From the IMG/VR virus record IMGVR_UViG_3300044732_001250, positions 1 through 29,302 of that record: a stretch of DNA of 29,302 nucleotides; one strand, 5' to 3'. Below the pieces are notes generated by a model. It made no database searches. It saw only the letters and a list, made by a program, of their open reading frames with translations, and was not told the origin of the DNA. Made by a program: the position numbers and the translations under genes. The DNA comes from a virus. Shown piece by piece: positions 1 to 7,341 of this stretch (the first letter of the stretch is position 1; every line of letters begins with the position of its first letter).

Positions 1-1
1 T

Positions 2-43
2 GTAAAAGGAAAACCAAAAGAAGAAGAATTTGATATATTTTAA
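2..43 (+). CDS. C-terminal end of an upstream gene (partial)
   Basis: The last 13 codons of a gene that begins before the window, read in frame 2 and closed by TAA at 41-43. The visible tail is short and acidic (KEEEFDIF). An acidic tail ending in a hydrophobic tip is reminiscent of single-stranded DNA-binding proteins, but this is far too little sequence to name a function. It matters mainly because the next 137 bases hold no gene and look regulatory. Confidence 0.5.
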   Translation, partial: VKGKPKEEEFDIF

Positions 44-103
44 GCTATGAGTACAATAGAAAAAATGAAAGTGTAGATTATTTATATTCTTTCTATTTTT
101 AGT

Positions 104-126
104 TTATTTAGAATGGTTCTAAATAA
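104..126. promoter_or_regulatory. Inverted-repeat operator candidate, copy A
   Basis: A perfect 10-bp inverted repeat: arms TTATTTAGAA and TTCTAAATAA around a 3-base spacer TGG. The left half-site TATTTAGAA recurs exactly at 28149-28157 and 28863-28871, each time with a degenerate right half. All three copies lie upstream of a TAnnTTTG promoter-like element. I infer a repressor or activator binding site. The core TTAGAATGGTTCTAA has the 7-1-7 layout of Fur-family boxes. Confidence 0.6.
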
Positions 127-141
127 CAGTAATAAAATAAG

Positions 142-177
142 TTGTATTTTTTTTTTAAATAAAAATAACTATATTTG
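142..177 (+). promoter_or_regulatory. Possible promoter with TATATTTG -7 element
   Basis: TATATTTG at 170-177 matches the Bacteroidota -7 consensus TAnnTTTG. A TTG at 142-144 could be the -33 element, but the 25-base spacing is longer than the usual 17-23. The -7 element ends only three bases before the ATG at 181, so a transcript from here would be leaderless or nearly so. The same arrangement recurs at the HNH gene (28940). In DNA this A+T-rich, chance matches are possible. Confidence 0.4.
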
Positions 178-180
178 ACT

Positions 181-369
181 ATGAATACAGACCAGATAAA
201 ACCGCTAATTAAGGCTGTAAAACAAAGTGTTAACAAAAAAATACTTAACTACTATTCAGCACGAAGCCTTACAATAAAACAAAAAATGATGTTTTTAAGA
301 CATGGAATACAAGCAGAATGTCGAAGACGTAGTAATGCATGGTTTGAAATTGATTTGATATGCAGTTAG
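181..369 (+). CDS. Small basic protein of unknown function (62 aa)
   Basis: I do not recognise this protein. It is Lys/Arg-rich (motifs such as KQKMMFLRHG and ECRRRS), probably helical, without a membrane segment or signal peptide. I start it at ATG 181; a TTG at 175 in the same frame is less likely because it lies inside the TATATTTG promoter-like element. Its end overlaps the start of the glycosyltransferase gene by 10 bases in another frame, which suggests translational coupling. The basic character fits a nucleic-acid-binding protein, but this is only inference. Confidence 0.6.
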   Translation: MNTDQIKPLIKAVKQSVNKKILNYYSARSLTIKQKMMFLRHGIQAECRRRSNAWFEIDLICS

Positions 370-1025
370 AACACATTTTTATAATAACATTGCCACATCG
401 CAAAGATAGGCTAAATCTAATTACATCGCAATTGGATAGCTTTGGACTCAAATATGAAGTCTTTAACGGTGTAAATGGAAAAAATATAAAAGCAAAATAC
501 GAATCAGATAATTTAAATGTAGGTTGTACGGCTTCGCATGGTCAAGTTTTAGAAAGAGCGAAAATAATGGGTTTAAGCAATTGTTTGGTATTAGAGGATG
601 ATTGCGAGTTATCAAATGATTTTTTGCAAATAATTACCAATTTACAATTACCAAATAACTGGGATTTATGTTATTTAAGCGGAACACATAGGGAACAACC
701 AATAAAAGTGAATGATAAAATTTCGAGATGTGTTAGGACTTTAACAACTCATGCGTATCTCATTAATGTAAAATCAAATGCATGTGATGAATTAATTATG
801 TCACTTAGTATATTCTCAGGTACTGAATGTGGAAATCTTTGTTTAGATGTTAGTTTTAATCAGCCTGTGGATTGTTATTTTGCAATTTTGCAAAAATTTA
901 ATTATTTTTATGTTTTAAATAAACCAATAGCTTGGCAGAAAGGCGGTTATTCAGATATAAACGGACGTGAAATGAATTATGAATGGTTAAAAGAAGAAAT
1001 TAAATGTTTTACAATAGATTTATAG
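360..1025 (+). CDS. GT25-type glycosyltransferase
   Basis: Resembles glycosyltransferase family 25 (LPS biosynthesis type). Residues 6-12 (IFIITLP) followed by HRKDRL match the N-terminal 'LprrtdR' signature, then comes a segment reading YEVFNGVNGK. GCTASHGQVL and VLEDDCELS follow, with the LEDD metal-binding motif at residues 78-81. At 221 aa it is near the usual domain length and seems intact. No membrane segment, so it is cytoplasmic. GT25 enzymes transfer sugars from nucleotide-sugar donors to LPS or protein. In a phage it could alter host surface glycans or glycosylate virion protein; the acceptor cannot be read from sequence. The next gene overlaps its end by 22 bases. Confidence 0.8.
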   Translation: MQLEHIFIITLPHRKDRLNLITSQLDSFGLKYEVFNGVNGKNIKAKYESDNLNVGCTASHGQVLERAKIMGLSNCLVLEDDCELSNDFLQIITNLQLPNNWDLCYLSGTHREQPIKVNDKISRCVRTLTTHAYLINVKSNACDELIMSLSIFSGTECGNLCLDVSFNQPVDCYFAILQKFNYFYVLNKPIAWQKGGYSDINGREMNYEWLKEEIKCFTIDL

Positions 1026-1228
1026 ATACAAAAGACGGAACTTTTATAAAGTTAACAGGGTCTTCAATTGATGATTTAAATAATTCAAAAGAAATATTAT
1101 ATAAAAACTATCCTGAATATACATTTAATAAATTAGGTAATGTTTATGTTCATTCAGGTGATACATTGTTAAATGGAACATCACAAAATATAAGATTTTT
1201 TGTTCAAGAAATGCAAGTTATAAAATGA
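1004..1228 (+). CDS. Hypothetical protein (74 aa)
   Basis: Unrecognised. A short soluble protein, rich in Asn, Lys and aromatic residues, with no evident motif, signal or membrane segment. It overlaps the glycosyltransferase by 22 bases and its TGA overlaps the next ATG in an ATGA junction, so it appears to be part of one translationally coupled chain that leads into the terminase genes. Its place beside the GT25 gene might mean a shared role, but nothing in the sequence shows it. Confidence 0.6.
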   Translation: MFYNRFIDTKDGTFIKLTGSSIDDLNNSKEILYKNYPEYTFNKLGNVYVHSGDTLLNGTSQNIRFFVQEMQVIK

Positions 1229-1542
1229 GTGAACTAAGCGACATAATACAGGAACTATCAAAAAACTTTAAGGTAACTATACGCCCTAAATCATTAGATG
1301 AATATCGGAATTATCTATATGAGATAAAAGCACTTTGCATTAATAAAGAAATTGAACCTGAAAACATATACGCATATCACTTTTTAAAAGAAAAATATCC
1401 TTATCTTACATGTAAAGATATGTCTGATATAATGGGGTTATCTATATCAAACTACACGCAAAGGAAAGAAAAATGGATATTTGAAATAAAGACTTATGAT
1501 GATGTTAAAGCAAACATAAATAAACTTAAAGACGTTTTATGA
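1225..1542 (+). CDS. Putative HTH-like DNA-binding protein (105 aa)
   Basis: Two parts can be seen: a Lys/Glu-rich helical N-terminal half, and a segment near residues 61-80 (LTCKDMSDIMGLSISNYTQRK) that has the spacing of a helix-turn-helix, with a Gly in the turn and a Ser/Asn/Tyr-rich recognition-like helix. Joined by ATGA overlaps to both neighbours. Small HTH proteins just before a terminase gene often act in DNA recognition for packaging, so this could be an accessory packaging factor or a regulator. The fold is a guess from pattern only. Confidence 0.55.
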   Translation: MSELSDIIQELSKNFKVTIRPKSLDEYRNYLYEIKALCINKEIEPENIYAYHFLKEKYPYLTCKDMSDIMGLSISNYTQRKEKWIFEIKTYDDVKANINKLKDVL

Positions 1543-1835
1543 AAGTAGCAACGGTAAAAATATCACGCCATGAAAGCCAGCACTATGATTCAATACTTAA
1601 TTTTTATTTTAACAAAGAAGCATTATTAATATTGGATTCAAATAATATAGTGATTGACAAAGTAAATTTAAGAATACGACACGCAACTATTGATGATAAA
1701 AAGACATACACAATTAATAGATTAAGTGGCGGTGCAACAGTAACGGCAAAGATGCCTAATAGTGATGAGATTTTAGGAATGTATGAGATAGAGGATGAAG
1801 GTAATTATTTTCAAATGTATAGAACTGACCAATGA
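1539..1835 (+). CDS. Hypothetical protein (98 aa)
   Basis: Unrecognised. The sequence alternates hydrophobic and polar residues in a way that suggests a mostly beta fold (for example ALLILDSNNIVIDKVNLRI), and has an acidic C-terminus. No signal peptide, membrane segment or cysteine. Coupled by ATGA overlaps to the genes on both sides, directly upstream of the small-terminase candidate, so it is expressed with the packaging genes. Confidence 0.6.
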   Translation: MKVATVKISRHESQHYDSILNFYFNKEALLILDSNNIVIDKVNLRIRHATIDDKKTYTINRLSGGATVTAKMPNSDEILGMYEIEDEGNYFQMYRTDQ

Positions 1836-2254
1836 ATCCTACCAATATAAAACATATAGAATTTTGTTCATTGGTTTCTAAAGGCGAAAACCAAGATAAG
1901 GCATATAGGGTAACAATAGGTAGTAAAGAGGTAACAGACGCAGTATGTAGGGTAAAGGGTTCGCAGTTATCATCTAAATACGCTGAATACATATCAAATT
2001 TAAAGAAACAGGATGCAGATATGGTATTACAAGCCAAATCAGATGAAACGGTTAAAAAGGCTTTAAATAACGTTTTAAGTACTATTGAAGTTGATGCATA
2101 TTTAAGTAATGGAATAAAGAAAGGTGACATAAGAGCAATTGATATTTATTATAAGCGTTTTGGTGTGTATCCAACTATAAAGACAGAAACGGAACTAATT
2201 GTAACTGATAAGGTAAAAGGCAAACTGCCAGACGGTACTGAATTTGAACTATGA
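1832..2254 (+). CDS. Terminase small subunit candidate
   Basis: Called mainly from position: it abuts the terminase large subunit with an ATGA overlap at 2251. At 140 aa it has the usual size of a small terminase. The N-terminal half has a predicted helical region with KGENQDKAYRVTIG, followed by KGSQLSSKYAEYISNLKKQ, which resembles the 'nprkAaiaAGYS' HTH and linker layout of small terminases (the VKGSQLSSKYAEYI portion). The C-terminal half is helical with a charged tail. It would bind the packaging site and regulate TerL. No diagnostic motif is decisive. Confidence 0.65.
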   Translation: MNPTNIKHIEFCSLVSKGENQDKAYRVTIGSKEVTDAVCRVKGSQLSSKYAEYISNLKKQDADMVLQAKSDETVKKALNNVLSTIEVDAYLSNGIKKGDIRAIDIYYKRFGVYPTIKTETELIVTDKVKGKLPDGTEFEL

Positions 2255-3558
2255 TAACAGTTGACTTGTCGAAAAACGAAAAGCAAAAGGAACTTTTTAA
2301 TGAAGTTATGTATGCTATACGTAATAAAGAAAACGATTTAGAATACAACAAATACTTCTTTTACGGTGGTGCTATTCGTGGAGGTAAAACCTTCTGCATT
2401 CTTACAATTTTAACTATACTATGTAAGATGTTTCCTAACTCTAAATGGGTTGTGGTGCGTTCTGATATGCCAGCACTTACAACAACCACTATACCTTCAA
2501 TCGAGAAAATATTAGGAACTTCAGCAAATTGGAAATGGTCACGAGATAAGTCTAACTGTTTCGTAAAGCATAAAAACGGTTCAAAAATTATATTTAAAGG
2601 CGAAAATATAACAAGCGACCCTGAATTAAATGACTTTTTAGGTTTAGAATGCAACGGTTTCTTTTTAGAACAAATAGAGGAGCTAAGTCAAAAGATGTGG
2701 TATAGGGCATTAGAGCGTTCAGGTTCACATTATGTACTAAGAATGCCACCACCGTTTATTTTCAGTTCATTTAATCCTACTCAAACATGGGTAAAAGATT
2801 TTATATATGTGCCGTATCAAAAAAGAACTTTAAAAGCACCGTTCCACTATATCAATGCAAGTCCAATAGATAATCCATTCGTAACTAATGACCAATGGTC
2901 AGCGTGGGAAAACTTAGATGAACGGTCACGTAAGATAATGATTGAAGGTGACTGGACTAACTATGATACGGATGCTAAGTTCGTTTATACTTTTAAAGAA
3001 GAAAAACATATCAAAGAAACGAAATACGACCCTACACAAATTACTTACCTATCATTTGACTTTAATAGGAATCCATTTTGTTGTACTATTATTCAGCAAT
3101 ATGATGGCGCAATACACGTTCCAATAGTAATTAAGCTAATGAACGCTAATACATACGAATTATGCGAGTATATACGATTGAATTACCCTGCACCACTTTA
3201 CTATGTAACAGGTGACTATTCAGGTAAAACACGTGGGACTTTAAACGAGGATAATTATCATAACTACGATATTATACAGCAAAAATTAAGCATACCGTCA
3301 AAAGATATGTACTTAGTGCCAAATCCACCGTTAAAGACAAACAGAGTATTAGTTAACGCTGTTTTGGAGCATTACCCTTGTTACTTTGACCCTGAAGGTG
3401 CTAAAGAATTGATATTTGATATGAAACACGTTGAAATATTACCCGATGGAACTATTAAGAAGACAGACAGGAAAGACCCTGCACAACAGGCAGATGCATT
3501 AGACACGTTCCGATATTGGTTAAATATATTTATGTCAGATTTTATACGCAATATGTAA
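2251..3558 (+). CDS. terL: Terminase large subunit (ATPase-nuclease)
   Basis: The DNA-packaging motor and headful/cos nuclease. The Walker A motif GGAIRGGKT lies at residues 39-47. A Walker B-like hydrophobic strand with acidic end (GFFLEQIEE) is at about 136-144, and a coupling-type FSSFNP at 171-176. The C-terminal RNase H-like nuclease shows three acidic landmarks: YLSFDFN with D270, TGDYSG with D322, and ADALDTFRYW with D415/D418. At 435 aa it is of normal length and all key residues are present, so it looks functional. It would dock on the portal and use ATP to fill the head. A late-promoter-like element follows its stop codon. Confidence 0.95.
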   Translation: MITVDLSKNEKQKELFNEVMYAIRNKENDLEYNKYFFYGGAIRGGKTFCILTILTILCKMFPNSKWVVVRSDMPALTTTTIPSIEKILGTSANWKWSRDKSNCFVKHKNGSKIIFKGENITSDPELNDFLGLECNGFFLEQIEELSQKMWYRALERSGSHYVLRMPPPFIFSSFNPTQTWVKDFIYVPYQKRTLKAPFHYINASPIDNPFVTNDQWSAWENLDERSRKIMIEGDWTNYDTDAKFVYTFKEEKHIKETKYDPTQITYLSFDFNRNPFCCTIIQQYDGAIHVPIVIKLMNANTYELCEYIRLNYPAPLYYVTGDYSGKTRGTLNEDNYHNYDIIQQKLSIPSKDMYLVPNPPLKTNRVLVNAVLEHYPCYFDPEGAKELIFDMKHVEILPDGTIKKTDRKDPAQQADALDTFRYWLNIFMSDFIRNM

Positions 3559-3560
3559 TT

Positions 3561-3575
3561 TTTTTATTAAATTTG
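3561..3575 (+). promoter_or_regulatory. Late promoter candidate, copy 1
   Basis: The 15-mer TTTTTATTAAATTTG is found identically at 9667-9681. It contains TAAATTTG (3568-3575), a match to the TAnnTTTG -7 element. No good TTG -33 element lies upstream; a similar GCA plus A+T-rich block precedes both copies instead. The ATG of the next gene is 15 bases after the element. Being one of the few intergenic gaps in this cluster supports the call. Confidence 0.55.
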
Positions 3576-3590
3576 TCTAAAATAGATAAA

Positions 3591-3929
3591 ATGAGTTGTA
3601 TTTGTGTTTGGAATGTAGAGGTTCCGCTATGTTCAGAATCGGTTATAGTACCGACTACATTAGATAACGGTGTTTATAAATCTGTCATTACTGACAAGTT
3701 CGGTAAACAATATGAACGTGAAATAACTGTTTATGGTGCTGACTTTACAATAGACTTAACGGATTACCCTGAAGGATTAATAACAGAATATTCATTATTG
3801 CTATTTGAGTTATTCGATGTATGTGATTTACAAGTATTAGGCAATTGCGATACCGAGTATAAACAGATAGTTTTTAAATTCATTCCAAAAGATACAACAG
3901 AAACGGAAATTGAATTATGTTGCAACTAA
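3591..3929 (+). CDS. Hypothetical cysteine-rich structural-type protein (112 aa)
   Basis: Unrecognised. I start at ATG 3591, after the promoter candidate. An open frame continues upstream but would run through the promoter. The N-terminus MSCICVWNVEVPLC holds three cysteines, and the C-terminus ends in ELCCN. The middle looks like a beta-sandwich (GVYKSVITDKFGKQYEREITV, then FTIDLTDYPEG). That layout, short and beta-rich with Asp-Leu-Thr strands, is seen in small phage tail or baseplate proteins. It overlaps the next gene by 13 bases. Confidence 0.65.
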   Translation: MSCICVWNVEVPLCSESVIVPTTLDNGVYKSVITDKFGKQYEREITVYGADFTIDLTDYPEGLITEYSLLLFELFDVCDLQVLGNCDTEYKQIVFKFIPKDTTETEIELCCN

Positions 3930-4198
3930 TAGAGATAAGTTTAATTTGTGTAGGTATTCACGTATGCTTTTTAGAAGGAATGATATTTGAAAGTTTGCGA
4001 ATTGAAAAATATTTAGTTAAATTACAATGGATTATAAAGCCCTTATACGATTGCTTACCATGTATGGCTTCTTTTTGGACTTGCATTATATTGTGGAAAA
4101 TAGATATTAAATCAATGTTGATAGTGTGTGGCATAAATGCGATTATTGCAAGTGTATTGCAATTCTTTGATAACACTAAACTTCCTGAAAATGAGTAA
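3917..4198 (+). CDS. Small membrane protein with CxxC-SFW motif (93 aa)
   Basis: Three hydrophobic segments can be seen, at about residues 2-22, 46-62 and 66-85. Between the first two lies DCLPCMASFW, a CxxC followed by Ser-Phe-Trp at the head of a membrane helix, a feature of several small phage and bacterial membrane protein families. No enzymatic function can be assigned. It overlaps both neighbours, so it is cotranscribed with tail genes. It could act in the inner membrane during infection or lysis, but it is far from the lysis module. Confidence 0.65.
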   Translation: MLQLIEISLICVGIHVCFLEGMIFESLRIEKYLVKLQWIIKPLYDCLPCMASFWTCIILWKIDIKSMLIVCGINAIIASVLQFFDNTKLPENE

Positions 4199-4406
4199 AT
4201 CAGAGCCATTAGAAGGATTTAAGCATTATAAAACGTGTAGGTGTGGCGGTTCATTGCAATACAGATACGAGAACATAGAATATCCAGCCAACAAGTATTG
4301 GATATATCCAACAAAGGGACAGGTAAGAATATTTAAAGACAATAGAACGGTAGGAACTTATCCATTGAGTAAATTAAAAGAAAAAATAGTCGAATATGGC
4401 ATTTAA
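4191..4406 (+). CDS. Hypothetical protein (71 aa)
   Basis: Unrecognised soluble protein. ATG 4191 overlaps the previous gene's stop region by 8 bases and its end overlaps the next gene by 11. The N-terminal part has CRCGGS (residues about 18-23), after which come many aromatic residues (YRYENIEYP, KYWIYP). The two close cysteines could form half a metal site. A longer frame with an upstream non-ATG start exists but is less likely. Confidence 0.6.
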   Translation: MSKSEPLEGFKHYKTCRCGGSLQYRYENIEYPANKYWIYPTKGQVRIFKDNRTVGTYPLSKLKEKIVEYGI

Positions 4407-4980
4407 AGCATTAAAAAACAAATTTAAATCATTGTTTACACGTTTTCCTAAAGATGTGAAATATCCTATTAAAGAGGCGTTCACTATTGAAGGCAGAACT
4501 TTTTACCAATTTGAAGACACGTTTAATATTCCATATCAAAGAGGATTAAAGACAGTTACTTTCTATGAAGAAGCGAGAATGAAAATAACGTATGAGTATT
4601 TAGAACAACACACCAAAGCAATTGACAAAATACTTAGCTCTCAAAAGATAGACGTATTTAAAATAAAAGCGTTGCACGATATATTAAAGGAAAGAATGAA
4701 GTGGTATTGCGATACCGATATAATGTATAAATTAGCATCTGTTGTATTCTTTGAGAAAGGAGACAATCCTACAACATACGACTTTAAGAAAGGTGCTGAA
4801 AATATAGAGTTTTGGAAACAACATAAATCTGTTTCCGATTTTTTTTACCAAGTGCCTTTGTTGCAATTGTTTCCGTTTTTGACCGAATTAGAAGTGAATT
4901 TGGAGATTTATTCGGAAATAACAAAGGCACTGACCAAACAGCATTCGGATTTGGTTACTTCTATTCTGTCCGAAAAGTAG
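4396..4980 (+). CDS. Tail assembly chaperone, unshifted form (194 aa)
   Basis: It lies just before the tape measure, the usual place of the lambda gpG-type tail assembly chaperone, and it contains a frameshift signal at codons 148-150 (GAT TTT TTT TAC). The first 150 residues are helical and charged (for example KAIDKILSSQKIDVFKIKALHDIL). After the slippery site the unshifted frame encodes 44 more residues with a Leu- and Pro-rich start. Their codon use (TTG, CCG) is less like neighbouring genes because the stretch is dual-coding. The protein would hold the tape measure during tail tube polymerisation. The family cannot be named from sequence; the call rests on synteny and the frameshift. Confidence 0.7.
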   Translation: MAFKALKNKFKSLFTRFPKDVKYPIKEAFTIEGRTFYQFEDTFNIPYQRGLKTVTFYEEARMKITYEYLEQHTKAIDKILSSQKIDVFKIKALHDILKERMKWYCDTDIMYKLASVVFFEKGDNPTTYDFKKGAENIEFWKQHKSVSDFFYQVPLLQLFPFLTELEVNLEIYSEITKALTKQHSDLVTSILSEK

Positions 4981-5156
4981 AATCGGAAATAAGAGAACTT
5001 CAATTAAATTTTGTTGGACATGATGAGTCCAAAATAGAATCATTAAAAAACATGACTATTTATGAGTTTTATTTTTCGTTAAACTCTAAGCGTCAACAAA
5101 ATTTAAAAGACAATGAAATATCTAATAGAGTTAGTAGCAGACCCCAAAGGACTTGA
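4396..5156 (+). CDS. Tail assembly chaperone, -1 frameshift product (about 253 aa)
   Basis: After a -1 slip at 4845 the ribosome would read 103 further codons to TGA at 5154-5156, overlapping the tape measure start by 44 bases. The -1 frame is open from 4827 and has no ATG until 5051, so it cannot be a normal separate gene of this length. Its product is protein-like: GFGYFYSVRKVESEIRELQL, then NMTIYEFYFSLNSKRQ. It also explains the apparent 132-base gap between 4980 and 5113. In lambda the equivalent G-T product bridges tape measure and tail tube. Expression ratio cannot be judged here. Confidence 0.75.
4839..4846 (+). promoter_or_regulatory. Programmed -1 ribosomal slippery site (T8)
   Basis: Eight T residues set as GAT TTT TTT TAC in the zero frame, giving the canonical heptamer T TTT TTT (X XXY YYZ) at 4839-4845. 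Both P- and A-site tRNAs can re-pair with TTT after a -1 slip. It sits upstream of a 103-codon open -1 frame that fills the space before the tape measure. I did not identify a downstream pseudoknot. Confidence 0.75.
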
Positions 5157-7341
5157 GCCAGCAATCACTGCAATAGATGAACTTAACCAAGCGGAAAAGG
5201 AACTAAAAGCCACAACAAGTTCCGTAAGTTCAGAGCAAAAGAAAATGATGGATGATTACGCTGCAAAAGCGAAATTAGGAAAAGCTTCAGTAGATAAACT
5301 AATGGATGGCTATAAGCAGTTAGGAAAAGCTGCAACAGGTGCGTTTGGTGGCGAAGCTATTAAAGGCGCAACTAAACAAGCAGAATCATTCCGTACACAA
5401 TTAAAAAATTCACGTGAAGAATTAACTAAATTATTTGTAAGCGGAAATGCTACAACGCAACAAATATATGAAGCTGCAAGAGGTGCTGGTAATTTAAAAG
5501 ATAATATCGGAGATGCGCAACAAGCTATATCTGTTTTAGCAAGTGATACATTCAAATTAGATGCAGCATTGCAAGGCGTTCAAGTTGGTGCTGCTGGATT
5601 TCAGGTAATGACAGGTGCGGCAGCATTGTTTGGTGTAGAAAGTGAAGAATTACAAAAGACATTAGTAAAGTTGAATGCTATAATGGCAATCACTAACGGA
5701 CTGAAACAAATTCAGGACGGATTGCAGAAACAAACTGCACTTAGTTTGGGTTTGAATATAGCAGCACAAAAAGTTTATTCTGTTGTTGTTGGACAAAGTA
5801 CAGGTGCTATGAAAGGCTTTAAAATTGCACTTGCATCTACTGGAATAGGTGCTATTATTTTGGCTATTGGTTATTTAATAGCGAATTTTGATAACTTAAA
5901 AACATCAAGTGGACTGATAGGTAAATCATTTAGAGCAATAGGTGATATTGTTAATATGGTAATTTCTGACATTAAACGACTTACAGATACATTAGGACTG
6001 ACTGAATTTGCACACGATGAATTTGTAAAAAGGGTATCTGAAAATAATGATATTATACTTTCTAAAATGGAAAAAGACCATAAAAGAAAGTTGGCTATAA
6101 TGGAAATACAAGGTAAGGAAACACTTAAAACACAACTTAAGTTTTTACAAGAAGAATTAAAGCAGTCAAGAAAAAACAATGAATGGGATGATGAACAAAC
6201 TGAAGCAGGAAAAGAAAGAATTGCTAAACAGACAGAACTTGAAGAAAGTATTATTTTATTAAAAGCAAAGATAGCGCAGAAAGGCATTGATGATTCAAAA
6301 AAGGCACAGGAAGAAGCAGATAAAAAAAGAGACGAAGCTGAAAAGGAAAGAATAAAAAAATTAAATGATGATAATGATGAAATATTAAGTAATATTGAAA
6401 AATACTTAGAAAAGGAAAATAAATTAAGGGAATCATACAGAGATGCTGAAAAGGATAATGATGAAAAATGGAGAAAAGAACTAAACGAAAGAAATGATGA
6501 AACACTTAATAGTATTGAAAAATATTTAGAAAAGGAAAGCAAATTAATGAAATCATATCGAGATGCTGAAGATGAGTATGATGAGAAATGGAGAAAAGAC
6601 AAAAAAGATAAGGAATTAGCCATTAAAGAAGCGAGTATTCAGATAGCACAACAAACTGCAGATGCAATATTTACAATAGCAAATCAAAGACGTAACGCTG
6701 AATTTAACTTACAGATACAACAGTTAACTGACTTAAAAAACAAGGAATTAGCAAATAAAGAGTTAACAGATGCGCAAAAGGAACGTATTGAATTAAGGTA
6801 TCAAAGACAAGTTGCAGCTATTAAAACAAAACAAGCACAAGCAGATAAACAGGCTGCAATTGCACAAGCTATTATTAACGGTGCATTAGCAATTACTAAA
6901 CTTTGGGTAAGTCCTGGCTTTCCAGCAGCTATTCCGCTTGCAGCAGTAGTAGCAGTAACAACGGCAGCACAAGTAGCTATAATAGCAGCACAGAAAATAC
7001 CTAAGTTTGCTAAAGGAACTGAATACGTTCAAGGCGGTGGTACTGAAACAAGTGATAGTGTACCTGCCATGTTATCTAAAGGCGAAAGGGTAATTGATGC
7101 TAAAACAAACAAGCTATTAAAAGGCATTCCAAATAAAATGTTGCCACAGTTATTAATTCCTGACGTATCGAGTGCAGTAAACGGTAGTAATTTCGATTAC
7201 AATAAAATGGCAAAAGTATTCAGTAAAGAGTTGGCTAATAATCCTGCTTTAATGGTTAACTTTGATAAAAACGGTTTTAATACATTCATAAAAAATGGCG
7301 TTACGGTATCGCAAATAAAAAACAATAGAAATGGAGTTTAA
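5113..7341 (+). CDS. Tail tape measure protein
   Basis: Sets tail length and is ejected into the host with the DNA. At 742 aa it has long coiled-coil stretches, a hydrophobic helix near residues 236-258 (GIGAIILAIGYLIANF), a second hydrophobic region near residues 580-630 (AQAIINGALAITKLW and AVVAVTTAAQVAIIAAQ), and a C-terminal segment (FAKGTEYVQGGGTETSDSVPAMLSKGERV) of a type seen at the ends of many Bacteroidota phage tape measures. A 40-residue unit (NDEILSNIEKYLEK and NDETLNSIEKYLEK starts) is tandemly repeated from residue 421. ATG 5113 lies within the end of the chaperone frameshift product. The next gene overlaps by 11 bases. Confidence 0.9.
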   Translation: MKYLIELVADPKGLEPAITAIDELNQAEKELKATTSSVSSEQKKMMDDYAAKAKLGKASVDKLMDGYKQLGKAATGAFGGEAIKGATKQAESFRTQLKNSREELTKLFVSGNATTQQIYEAARGAGNLKDNIGDAQQAISVLASDTFKLDAALQGVQVGAAGFQVMTGAAALFGVESEELQKTLVKLNAIMAITNGLKQIQDGLQKQTALSLGLNIAAQKVYSVVVGQSTGAMKGFKIALASTGIGAIILAIGYLIANFDNLKTSSGLIGKSFRAIGDIVNMVISDIKRLTDTLGLTEFAHDEFVKRVSENNDIILSKMEKDHKRKLAIMEIQGKETLKTQLKFLQEELKQSRKNNEWDDEQTEAGKERIAKQTELEESIILLKAKIAQKGIDDSKKAQEEADKKRDEAEKERIKKLNDDNDEILSNIEKYLEKENKLRESYRDAEKDNDEKWRKELNERNDETLNSIEKYLEKESKLMKSYRDAEDEYDEKWRKDKKDKELAIKEASIQIAQQTADAIFTIANQRRNAEFNLQIQQLTDLKNKELANKELTDAQKERIELRYQRQVAAIKTKQAQADKQAAIAQAIINGALAITKLWVSPGFPAAIPLAAVVAVTTAAQVAIIAAQKIPKFAKGTEYVQGGGTETSDSVPAMLSKGERVIDAKTNKLLKGIPNKMLPQLLIPDVSSAVNGSNFDYNKMAKVFSKELANNPALMVNFDKNGFNTFIKNGVTVSQIKNNRNGV
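6373..6603 (+). repeat. Tandem 120-bp repeat inside the tape measure
   Basis: Two in-frame units with a 120-bp period (6373-6492 and 6493 onward). Each encodes a 40-residue, Glu/Lys-rich coiled-coil unit with NDE, IEKYLEKE, SYRDAE and DEKWRK in the same order. Synonymous differences (TAC/TAT, GAA/GAG) and amino-acid changes show that the duplication is not recent. Unit gain or loss here would change tail length. Confidence 0.85.

Noticed and set aside
2-43. Naming the first partial gene as a single-stranded DNA-binding protein from its acidic tail.
   Set aside because: Only 13 residues are visible and the tail EFDIF is not the usual DDDIPF-type tip.
1756-2130. A 124-codon minus-strand open frame over the small terminase candidate.
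   Set aside because: It lies wholly opposite tightly coupled plus-strand genes and has no recognisable motif; shadow of the sense gene.
5051-5156. A separate small gene starting at ATG 5051 before the tape measure.
   Set aside because: The same frame is open for 74 more codons upstream up to a slippery site, and the protein-like sequence continues through that part, so it is better read as the frameshift extension of the chaperone.
5871-6623. A 250-codon open frame on the minus strand inside the tape measure gene.
   Set aside because: It is the complement of the Lys/Glu-rich coiled coil, so it reads as a Ser/Phe/Leu-rich peptide with no domain. It has no promoter or neighbours, and every well-supported gene in the window is on the plus strand.
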